This document shows, piece by piece, positions 35,274-42,975 of a DNA stretch of 64,000 bases. The notes below the pieces were generated by a model. It searched no databases and was not told the DNA's origin. It saw nothing but the letters and a program-made list of their open reading frames with translations. The translations under genes and the position numbers were made by a program. The first letter of the stretch is position 1, and each line of letters opens with the position of its first letter. This DNA comes from Terriglobia bacterium (GTDB lineage: Bacteria; Acidobacteriota; Terriglobia; Bryobacterales; Bryobacteraceae), in the NCBI GenBank assembly GCA_021325235.1, contig JAJPHN010000025.1:248001-312000 (forward strand), written 5' to 3'.

Positions 35274-36279
35274 GCGCTTCTCCGTCGGAATCGCGGGTTT
35301 TCGGGGTTATAGCGGCGCGGAATTGGTCCGTATTCTCAAGCACCACCCTTCGGTGGAGGCTGTACTGCTGGAGCATCGCGAAGACAGCGAAGGGGCGCCG
35401 GGTCCGCTCGGGCAGAAGCCGGCGCAAGTGATTCCGGCCAACGCCGAGGCGATTGCCCGCGAAAAGCTGGATGCCGTGCTGCTGGCAACGCCGCACCATG
35501 TTTCGCTCGAGCTGGCCGGTCCGATTCTCGAGACCGGCACGCGTGTTATCGACCTGAGCGGAGCCTTCCGGCTGCGCGATGCCGAGACATTCTCGCGCTG
35601 GTACAAGGAGCGGCACACGCGACCCGAGTTGCTGGCCCAGGCAGTCTACGGCCTTCCGGAGTTTTATCGCGAGTCGATTCGCGAAGCGCGCTTTGTGGCA
35701 AATCCAGGCTGTTATCCCACGGCCGCGAATCTCGCGCTCCGTCCGCTGCTGGCCGCACAGGTGGTCGATCGCAGCCGCGGAGTCATCTGCGATGCGAAAT
35801 CGGGCATCAGCGGCGCCGGCCGCAAAGCATCACTCAAGACCAGCTTCTGCGAATCGGCCGAAAATTTCAGCGCCTACGGGATTGTCGAGCACCGGCATGT
35901 TCCCGAAGTGCTGCAGAACTCTGGCCTGGGCGAGCGCGAGTTCACCTTCACGGCGCATCTGCTGCCGGTCACGCGCGGCATTCTGGAAACCATCTATCTG
36001 CGTACGGAACGCATCGAAAAAGCGGTGGATCTGCTTTCGATTTACGAAGAAGCATATGAGAACGAGCCCTTTGTGCGGCTCTACGCACCGGGCAAAGTGC
36101 CCGATCTGCGCGCCGTGCAGCATACGAATTTCTGCGACATTGGCTTTGTTTTTGACGCTGAGAGCCGGCGCGCCGTCATTGTGGCAGCGGAAGATAACCT
36201 GGTGAAAGGAGCGGCCGGACAAGCGGTGCAGAACCTGAATCTGATGCTCGGATTGCCCGAGACGGAGGGCCTGCTGTGA
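35257..36279 (+). CDS. argC: N-acetyl-gamma-glutamyl-phosphate reductase
   Basis: This 340-residue enzyme performs the third step of arginine synthesis, NADPH-dependent reduction of N-acetylglutamyl phosphate. It shows the NAD(P)-binding start 'GIAGFRGYSGAELVRIL', the catalytic cysteine in 'VANPGCYPTAA', and 'KSGISGAGRKA'. It starts with GTG; the start codon lies inside the second ARG-box-like site. The 3' end overlaps argB by four bases. The length is typical of the bacterial enzyme. Confidence 0.97.
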   Translation: MNNYSKRFSVGIAGFRGYSGAELVRILKHHPSVEAVLLEHREDSEGAPGPLGQKPAQVIPANAEAIAREKLDAVLLATPHHVSLELAGPILETGTRVIDLSGAFRLRDAETFSRWYKERHTRPELLAQAVYGLPEFYRESIREARFVANPGCYPTAANLALRPLLAAQVVDRSRGVICDAKSGISGAGRKASLKTSFCESAENFSAYGIVEHRHVPEVLQNSGLGEREFTFTAHLLPVTRGILETIYLRTERIEKAVDLLSIYEEAYENEPFVRLYAPGKVPDLRAVQHTNFCDIGFVFDAESRRAVIVAAEDNLVKGAAGQAVQNLNLMLGLPETEGLL

Positions 36280-37073
36280 AGATACTGGCCAAAGTCGGCG
36301 GCACGCTGCTCGATGCGCCGGAGAGCCGCGCCAATATCGCTGCGCAGCTGGCAAGCGTGGCCTCGACGCATCAGCTTGTCGTCGTGCATGGCGGCGGCAA
36401 GCAGCTGACGCGGCATCTGGAAGAGCGCGGCATCGCGAGCCGGTTTGTGAACGGGTTGCGCGTTTCCGACGACAACGTAATCGACGCGGCGCTCAAGGTC
36501 ATTGCGGGCAGCGTGAACAAGCAATTCGTTTCGGCGCTGCGCGCGGCCGGTGTTTCGGCGCTGGGATTGAGCGGTGTGGATGGCAGCCTGACGATTGCTC
36601 GGCAGATGAATCCCGCGCTTGAATCGGTGGGCGCGCCGGTGCGCTCCAACGGAGAACTTTTGCGTCTGCTGAACGGCGCCGGCTACCTGCCCGTCGTGGC
36701 CTGCCTGGCGGGCGATGAACAGGGCCGTGTCTACAACGTGAACGCGGATCAGATGGCCGTCTCCTGCGCGGTTGCTTATGGCGCCGAGAAGCTGGTTTTT
36801 CTCACCGATGTTCCGGGCGTGAAGAATGCCGAAGGCGATGTTCTGGCGCGTATCGATCCCGATGAAATCGGGCGGCTGATTCGCAGCGGAGTGGCGCATG
36901 GAGGCATGCAGGCGAAACTCGAGGCGGGCGTGGCGGCATTGGCGCAGGGTGTGGAGGAAGTCGTGATTGCGCCGGGACAAGCGGAAGATGTGTGCGCGCG
37001 CATCCTGGCGGGTGAAGCGCTCGGTACGCGGCTGTCGCTCAGTGTGCCGCAGCCCGAGGAGGCGCGGTGCTGA
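36276..37073 (+). CDS. argB: Acetylglutamate kinase
   Basis: This 265-residue enzyme phosphorylates N-acetylglutamate, the second step of arginine synthesis. Motifs are 'KVGGTLLD' (phosphate binding), 'VVVHGGGKQLTRHLEERG', 'NVNADQMA' and 'LTDVPGV'. It starts with GTG overlapping the argC stop (GTGA), and its end overlaps the next gene by seven bases, so all three are coupled. It lacks the N-terminal helix typical of hexameric arginine-inhibited kinases, so feedback control may fall on the acetyltransferase instead; that last point is inference. Confidence 0.95.
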   Translation: MKILAKVGGTLLDAPESRANIAAQLASVASTHQLVVVHGGGKQLTRHLEERGIASRFVNGLRVSDDNVIDAALKVIAGSVNKQFVSALRAAGVSALGLSGVDGSLTIARQMNPALESVGAPVRSNGELLRLLNGAGYLPVVACLAGDEQGRVYNVNADQMAVSCAVAYGAEKLVFLTDVPGVKNAEGDVLARIDPDEIGRLIRSGVAHGGMQAKLEAGVAALAQGVEEVVIAPGQAEDVCARILAGEALGTRLSLSVPQPEEARC

Positions 37074-37633
37074 CGGCTGAACAAATCAGCACCGGCGTGC
37101 AGGTCCGCAAGGCTTCGATGCGCGATATCCCGCATATTCTGGACCTGATCAACGCCTATGCCGCCGAAGGCATCATGCTGCCGCGCACCGAATTCGAGCT
37201 TTCGGAAAACATCCGCGATTTCACCTGCGCCTGGGATGGCGTGCAACTGCTCGGCTGCGCCGCGCTGCATTTTTACGGCCCGCACAGCGCGGAGGTGCGC
37301 TCGCTGGCTGTGCGCCCGGTGGTGAAAAAGCTGGGTGTCGGGCGAAAGCTGGTCGAAGCGCTTGAAGTGGAGGCGCACGAACAGGACCTTGCCTGCATCT
37401 TTGCCTTCACGTATGTTCCGGGATTTTTCGAACGGCTCGGCTTTCGGGAAGTCGAGCGCGGCGAGCTGCCGCTGAAGGTCTGGAAAGATTGCCTGCGCTG
37501 CAAAAAATTTCAGAGCTGCGATGAAATCGCGGTGCTGAAGCGGTTGCGCCCGGGTGCCATCCTGAGCCCGCTGCCTCCATCCGAGGAACTGGTCACGTTG
37601 CCCACTCCGGCCCGGGACGTGCATCCGCACTGA
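37067..37633 (+). CDS. argA: N-acetylglutamate synthase-like GNAT acetyltransferase
   Basis: This 188-residue GNAT protein reads 'VRKASMRDIPHILDLINAYA', 'EVRSLAVRPVVKKLGVGRKLVEALE' (the acetyl-CoA site) and 'FTYVPGFFERLGFREVER'. It is the short, kinase-domain-free type of amino acid N-acetyltransferase that starts arginine synthesis in many bacteria. A CxxC...C group ('CLRCKKFQSC') near residue 145 also occurs in such short ArgA forms. It begins with GTG, overlapping argB by seven bases. The C-terminal 25 residues are proline-rich and specific to this protein. Confidence 0.88.
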   Translation: MLTAEQISTGVQVRKASMRDIPHILDLINAYAAEGIMLPRTEFELSENIRDFTCAWDGVQLLGCAALHFYGPHSAEVRSLAVRPVVKKLGVGRKLVEALEVEAHEQDLACIFAFTYVPGFFERLGFREVERGELPLKVWKDCLRCKKFQSCDEIAVLKRLRPGAILSPLPPSEELVTLPTPARDVHPH

Positions 37634-37651
37634 GCCGGCAAGCCCTCACGC

Positions 37652-38122
37652 TTACTGCACCTGAATGGTCAACGACTCGGACTTGGTGTGCCCCTTGCCA
37701 TCGTCGGCGGTGATGGTGTAGGTAGTGGTTTTGGTCGGCGCAATCTCCACACAGTGGCGGTACATCGGTTTCGTCTCTTCTCCCACTGGCGGATCGATTT
37801 TCACCGTAGCCGCGTTTTCCACGCCGTAGCAGAGGTTCGTGCGTTCGCCGCGATGCAGCAAACCCTTATCGGCGGAGAACATGTTGAAGACAATTTCGCC
37901 GTGACCGAAAACTGCATCCACCGTGCGCTGGCGCTGCTCCTGCTCTTTGGCTGCAGCGGCGCGCTGGGCTTCGACCTCGCTCTGGTGGCGTGAGTAGAAG
38001 ACCCAGCCCACATAGGCAAGGGCGATGATCACCCCTACCGTGGTGAACGGCAGTAGTTTCTCGAGGAACGAACGCTTGGGTCGGACGGGTTCCTGCGGAC
38101 GGGGTGCATCGGTGAGGGCCAT
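37652..38122 (-). CDS. Hypothetical single-span membrane protein with Ig-like periplasmic domain
   Basis: This 156-residue protein has a proline-rich cytoplasmic start, one membrane helix (about 24-43), a charged alanine/glutamate/glutamine-rich stalk (45-66) and a C-terminal beta-sandwich-like domain (about 72-156). That domain has two cysteines ('TNLCYGV', 'YRHCVEI') that may form a disulfide. The pattern 'IAPTKTTTYTITADDGKGH' is typical of Ig- or PKD-like domains. No family name can be given. It converges on argA, with 18 bases between the stops. Confidence 0.65.
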   Translation of the reverse strand: MALTDAPRPQEPVRPKRSFLEKLLPFTTVGVIIALAYVGWVFYSRHQSEVEAQRAAAAKEQEQRQRTVDAVFGHGEIVFNMFSADKGLLHRGERTNLCYGVENAATVKIDPPVGEETKPMYRHCVEIAPTKTTTYTITADDGKGHTKSESLTIQVQ

Positions 38123-38179
38123 AGCTGTAGCTTAGATGCGCCGCCCCCGGAAATCGCTATACTGGCAAAGAAAAAGCGA

Positions 38180-39460
38180 ATGCTGGATGTTGAAGAGCAG
38201 CTCGCGCGGCTGCGCAAACGGGTTGCGGCGATTGACCGGAAATATCAGAATCCGCGCCCGCCTCGTGCACCGGAGCCCGCTTACGATCCGGACCGGCGCG
38301 GGCTGACTCGCTCGTTTATCGAAGAATGGGCTGAAGGGCAGGTGGTCGCGAACGATCCCGGCTCGCACTTTCAGATGGAGCGCACCTATCCGGCGCACCG
38401 GCAGCACGGCGCTGCCGATATTGGCGCGCTCGCTGAACTTCCCGCCGATTTTCTCGACGCTCTGAGCGAGAACGAAATCGCCAGCGCGGCGCCCGAGCGC
38501 TGGGCGTTTCTCGATACCGAAACGACAGGGCTTGCGGGCGGCTCGGGAACCTACGCATTCTTGATCGGAGTGGGCCGTATCACGCGCGAAGGATTCACCG
38601 TCCGCCAGTTTTTCATGCGCGACTACGTAGAAGAGCGCAGCATGCTCATCGCGCTTGAAGAGCATCTGGCTGCCTTCGACGTGCTGATTACCTATAATGG
38701 CCGCAGCTACGATCAGCCGCTGCTCGAGACGCGTTATCGCATGCATCGCGCGCGGCCGCCCTTTACGCGCCTGAATCATCTCGATCTGCTGTATGGTTCG
38801 CGCCGGCTCTGGAAGCTGCGGCTCGAGAACTGCCGGCTGATGCAGCTCGAACAGGAGATTCTCGGGGTCTGCCGCGAAGGCGATCTGCCCGGCGAACTGA
38901 TTCCGTACGTCTACTTCGAGTATTTACGCTCGCGCGAGGCGCAGCGGCTGGTGCCGATTTTCCATCACAACGCGATGGACATTCTCACGCTGGCCTGTCT
39001 GACGGCGATTGTGCCGGCAGCTTTTCGCAAGACAGATGCCGATTCGCTGGCGCGGGTGGGGGTGCGCCGCGGGACCGAACTCGCCGGCATTGCACGCTGG
39101 CTGCGCGCGGCGGGTGAGCATGAAAAAGCGCTGGAAGTCTTTCGGCGTGCGCTCGCTGCCGGATTACCCGACCGGCTGCTGTTTCGGACACTTTGGGATA
39201 TCGGCTGCCTGGAGAAGAAGCTGGGACGCGCAAACGACGCGCGGCATATCTTTCTTGAGCTCGCCGGCTGCCGCAACGAGTATCGAGTGCAGGCTCTGGA
39301 AGAGCTGGCAAAATTCAGCGAGCGGGAGGAGCGCAATTTCGCGCTGGCACTCGAATTCACTGAACGCGCGCTCGCCTTCGGTCTCACGGAAGCTCTGCTG
39401 CGGCGCAAACAGCGGCTTGAAGCACGGCTCGCGCGGCACCGCACCCGCCGTTTGCTGTAG
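38180..39460 (+). CDS. mrfB: RNase H-like exonuclease with TPR region (MrfB/YprB-like)
   Basis: This 426-residue protein has a DEDD/RNase H-like nuclease domain (about 105-290). Metal-binding residues are visible in 'AFLDTETTGLAGGSGTYAFL', 'LITYNGRSYDQPLLETRYRM' and 'HHNAMDILTLACL'. A helical TPR-like region follows (about 300-410). This is the layout of Bacillus YprB/MrfB, which works with the helicase YprA/MrfA on mitomycin-type lesions. The helicase homologue is at 7043-9412 on the other strand. The first 80 residues are a proline/arginine-rich leader. Confidence 0.85.
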   Translation: MLDVEEQLARLRKRVAAIDRKYQNPRPPRAPEPAYDPDRRGLTRSFIEEWAEGQVVANDPGSHFQMERTYPAHRQHGAADIGALAELPADFLDALSENEIASAAPERWAFLDTETTGLAGGSGTYAFLIGVGRITREGFTVRQFFMRDYVEERSMLIALEEHLAAFDVLITYNGRSYDQPLLETRYRMHRARPPFTRLNHLDLLYGSRRLWKLRLENCRLMQLEQEILGVCREGDLPGELIPYVYFEYLRSREAQRLVPIFHHNAMDILTLACLTAIVPAAFRKTDADSLARVGVRRGTELAGIARWLRAAGEHEKALEVFRRALAAGLPDRLLFRTLWDIGCLEKKLGRANDARHIFLELAGCRNEYRVQALEELAKFSEREERNFALALEFTERALAFGLTEALLRRKQRLEARLARHRTRRLL

Positions 39461-39496
39461 CTGCGAAAAGGAAGCGCGCTGGTATTCTGAAAAAGC

Positions 39497-41206
39497 TTGC
39501 CTCCTGGTTTTTTTGCGAGTGTACGGACACGGCGCGCATTGTTTTGCTCCATCTGCCTCGCTGCCATCGTGCTGGTCCCCTTACAGGCCGGTGCGCCTGC
39601 CGATGAGCCGTTGCTTTCGATTTTGCAAAGTGAGCTCAAACGCGAGTTCGAGGTGCTCAAGGCCAAGGGCAATCCAGCGGCGTATTTCCTGGCCTACGAA
39701 GTTACTGAATCGCACACGGACGCCGCCACTGCCTCGTTAGGCGCGCTGATCGGCACAGACCACGCCGACACACGAGGCTTCGATACAACCGTGCGCGTGG
39801 GTTCGCCGAAATTCGACAATTATCATCCCTACCGCGGAACGCCGATCCGCTTCACCACCTATCGCCCCTTAAGCCTGGGCGACAATGCGAACCAGATCCG
39901 CCGTGCGCTGTGGTCCGAAACCGACGGCGTTTACCGCGCTGCTTCCAGGCGCTTTTTGCAACTCGAGACCGACCAGGAACTGCTGGCGCAACAGGCCAAG
40001 CAGGACGCCGATTTTTCTTCAGAACCGCCCGAGCACTCGGCCTCTGCTCCCGAGATCTATCGCTACGACATGGATGCCTGGTCGCAGAAGCTGCGCAGCT
40101 GGTCGGCGGAATTCAAGAAGCATCCCAAAATTCTCAGCTCTGCGGTGACGTTTCGCGCGCATCGCGAGATTCGCACGTTCGTCGATAGTGACGGAAGCGC
40201 GATCGAGCAGGGCAGCAATCTCTTCCGAGTCGAATTGCAGGGTGCGGGACTGGCACCGGATGGCATGGAGGTCGGCGACTTCAGTACCGTCGAAGCGAGT
40301 GATCCGGCGCATTTGCCGGGCGACAGCGTATTGCGTGAGCAAGCGGCTAAACTCGCCGAGCGAATCGATGCGCTGGTGAATGCGTCTCCCGCCGAGCCGA
40401 TCGTCTGTCCGGCGATTTTGTCCGGCCGCGCGGCTGCGGTCTTCTTCCACGAAATTTTCGGGCATCCCATCGAGGGCCAGCGGCAGAAGGATATCGCCGA
40501 AGGCCAGACTTACACCAACATGCTCAATCAGAAGATCATGCCTGACTTCATCTCGGTCTCGTTCGATCCGACGCGGCGGCAATATAACGGTACCGATCTG
40601 ATTGGTTCCTACGCGTACGACGATGAAGCGGTGAAGGCGCGACCTGTCAGAGTCGTCGATGCCGGCGTGCTCAAGACGTTTCTTCTATCGCGCTCGCCCG
40701 TGGGCGAATTTGTTCACTCCAACGGACACGGACGCAGGCAGCCGGGATTTGAAGTCGTGGCGCGCCAGTCGAACCTCTTCGTCGAATCGACAAAGCAGGT
40801 TTCCGACGCGGATCTGCGTGCTCAACTCATCGCGGAGATCAAGCGCCAGTCGAAACCGTACGGGCTGTATTTTGAAGAAGTCTCGAGCGGCTACACGCGC
40901 ACGGGCCGGCGGGGGCTGCAGGCCTTTACCGTCATTCCGCTGGTTGTCTACCGTGTGTATGCAGACGGCCGTCCCGATGAGTTGATACGCGGCGTCGATA
41001 TTGTGGGTACGCGGCTCGCTCCCTTTGGCAAAATTCTTGCCACGTCTGATCATTCTGAAGTGTTCAACGGCTACTGCGGCGCGGAGTCGGGCAGCATTCC
41101 GGTCTCGGCGGTTTCGCCGGCCATCCTGATCTCCGAAATTGAGACGCAGCGCAAGCAAAATTCGCAGCTGCAGCCGCCGCTTCTGCCGAGGCCGGATCTG
41201 CCGTGA
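39497..41206 (+). CDS. Exported TldD-like metalloprotease (U62 family)
   Basis: This 569-residue protein has the TldD/PmbA fold. The zinc-binding motif HExxxH is 'HEIFGHPIEG' near residue 318, followed by the glycine-rich and C-terminal domains of the family. Unlike cytoplasmic TldD, it starts with a signal peptide (about 12-31, 'LFCSICLAAIVLVPLQAGAP'), so it should act in the periplasm. The start is TTG at 39497. It overlaps the next gene by four bases; that gene encodes a paralogue without the zinc motif, which mirrors the TldD/TldE heterodimer. Confidence 0.88.
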   Translation: MPPGFFASVRTRRALFCSICLAAIVLVPLQAGAPADEPLLSILQSELKREFEVLKAKGNPAAYFLAYEVTESHTDAATASLGALIGTDHADTRGFDTTVRVGSPKFDNYHPYRGTPIRFTTYRPLSLGDNANQIRRALWSETDGVYRAASRRFLQLETDQELLAQQAKQDADFSSEPPEHSASAPEIYRYDMDAWSQKLRSWSAEFKKHPKILSSAVTFRAHREIRTFVDSDGSAIEQGSNLFRVELQGAGLAPDGMEVGDFSTVEASDPAHLPGDSVLREQAAKLAERIDALVNASPAEPIVCPAILSGRAAAVFFHEIFGHPIEGQRQKDIAEGQTYTNMLNQKIMPDFISVSFDPTRRQYNGTDLIGSYAYDDEAVKARPVRVVDAGVLKTFLLSRSPVGEFVHSNGHGRRQPGFEVVARQSNLFVESTKQVSDADLRAQLIAEIKRQSKPYGLYFEEVSSGYTRTGRRGLQAFTVIPLVVYRVYADGRPDELIRGVDIVGTRLAPFGKILATSDHSEVFNGYCGAESGSIPVSAVSPAILISEIETQRKQNSQLQPPLLPRPDLP

Positions 41207-42969
41207 GAATTGCATTGATTTTGCCGGTTGCCGCCGCCGCCGCTTTGGCGCTGCTGGCGGCCGACACAAGCCCGGACTGGGGCGGCGATGTGCAACTGCG
41301 CGCCATGGCCGACGAGCTGACGCGTTCGAAAACGCTTCAGCTGAATAAGCTGGAAAAGCCGTACTTCGTTCAATATGCGAGCGAGGACACCGAGGGCTTT
41401 AGCGTCGCGGCCGCGCTCGGCGGCGTCACGCAGGTCGCGCACTTCCATAGACGAACACCGCTGGTTGAAATTCGCGTCGGCGATTACAATTTCGACAACA
41501 CAAATTTCCTGTATACCGTTCAAGCCCCGGCCGGTTTGCTGCCAACCGACGACGACTACGGCGTGATGCGCACGGTTCTGTGGCGTGCCAGCGATGTCTC
41601 TTACAAACTCGCTTTAACGGAAATCGCGCAGAAGCGCAATGCTCAGCGCGAAGTGGCGGAGCCGGACAAGACGCCCGATCTCACGCCGGTAAAGCCTGTG
41701 CAGGTCATCGAGCCCATTCAGAAATTTGCAATCGACGACAAGGCCTGGATGAGTTCTGTCCGCGAAGCATCTGCGCGGTTCGCATCGCATCCGGACGTCA
41801 TGACTTCGCATATCGCCATGAACGCGCACGGGCTCACTTACCGGCTGGTCAACTCCGAAGGAACGATTGTGCGCGTGCCGCAATCGTGGGCCGAATTGGA
41901 AATTCGCGCCAGCGCCAAAGGCAGCGAGGGCCGGCGCGTGTGGAACCAGTATTTTGTTGCCGGGCTGGATGTTTCCGATTTTCCGCACGGCACGGCACTC
42001 TCGCATTTGGCCGACACTCTCGCCTCGCAAACGGATCAGCTGCAGAAAGCACCGCTGGCTGAGGATTACACCGGCCCGGTTCTGTTTGAAAAGGAAGCGG
42101 CGGCCGAAATGATGGCCGAGGTCTTGACGGACGCGATCGTGCGGCATCGCAAGCCGGTGGCTCCTTCAAACGCCAACGGCCCGGCGGCGCAGTGGCAGGA
42201 GAGCGTCTGGGCAACCCGTGTAGGATCCAAAGTGACTCCCGACTGGATCACCATTTTCGACGATCCTCTGGCACGCTCCTTCAAAGGGACAAAGCTGGCA
42301 GGCTACTACACGATCGACGATGAAGGCGTTCCGGCGCAGCGTGTTTCGATCGTCGAAGCCGGTGCGTTCCGAGGTTTTCTGATGAGCCGCGAGCCGGTGC
42401 GCGATACCGATCGCTCGAATGGGCATGGGCGTCTGCCTGGCGGCTTCGGTGAACATCTGGCGACCATCGGGAATCTGTTCGTCCAGGCCGGCAACACCGT
42501 TTCGGAAGCCCAGTTGAAAGCGCGGCTCATCGAAAAAGTGAAAAGCGCCGGCTTGAAATATGGATTGATCATCCGGCGCATGGACTTTCCCTCCACTTCG
42601 ACCCTTGAAGACCTGCAGGGGCAGGCGCGTCAGGCGCAAAAGAGCGGATTTACACGTACCCTGAGCGAGCCGCTGCTCGTCTATCGGGTTTGGCCCGATG
42701 GCCGCGAGGAATTGGTGCGCGGTTTGCGATTCCAGGAGTTCAGCGCCAAGGATCTGCGCGACGTGGCGGCGGCCGGGAATGAACCGTACGTGCTGAACTA
42801 CATCAACAACGGGCACAGCTTTAATCGCACCGACGGGCGCGCGGCAATTGTGCCCTCTTCGGTGATCTGCCCGTCGCTGCTCTTCGAAAGTGTGGAACTG
42901 AGCCGGGCGGACAATGAAGGTAGTTTGCCGCCGCTCGTACCGGCGCCCGCGCTCGTAGCCGAGCAGTAG
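41203..42969 (+). CDS. Exported TldE/PmbA-like partner lacking the zinc motif
   Basis: This 588-residue protein has a signal peptide (about 1-20) and is collinear with the upstream TldD-like protein. At the position of its zinc site it reads 'LFEKEAAAEMMAEVLTD', so HExxxH is absent. Shared family features include 'LAGYYTIDDEGVPAQRVSIVEAG' and 'NGHGRLPGGFG'. In E. coli the TldE subunit is likewise inactive and pairs with TldD. The GTG start overlaps the preceding stop, so a 1:1 complex is likely. No substrate peptide gene was seen nearby. Confidence 0.85.
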   Translation: MRIALILPVAAAAALALLAADTSPDWGGDVQLRAMADELTRSKTLQLNKLEKPYFVQYASEDTEGFSVAAALGGVTQVAHFHRRTPLVEIRVGDYNFDNTNFLYTVQAPAGLLPTDDDYGVMRTVLWRASDVSYKLALTEIAQKRNAQREVAEPDKTPDLTPVKPVQVIEPIQKFAIDDKAWMSSVREASARFASHPDVMTSHIAMNAHGLTYRLVNSEGTIVRVPQSWAELEIRASAKGSEGRRVWNQYFVAGLDVSDFPHGTALSHLADTLASQTDQLQKAPLAEDYTGPVLFEKEAAAEMMAEVLTDAIVRHRKPVAPSNANGPAAQWQESVWATRVGSKVTPDWITIFDDPLARSFKGTKLAGYYTIDDEGVPAQRVSIVEAGAFRGFLMSREPVRDTDRSNGHGRLPGGFGEHLATIGNLFVQAGNTVSEAQLKARLIEKVKSAGLKYGLIIRRMDFPSTSTLEDLQGQARQAQKSGFTRTLSEPLLVYRVWPDGREELVRGLRFQEFSAKDLRDVAAAGNEPYVLNYINNGHSFNRTDGRAAIVPSSVICPSLLFESVELSRADNEGSLPPLVPAPALVAEQ

Positions 42970-42975
42970 TTCGTA

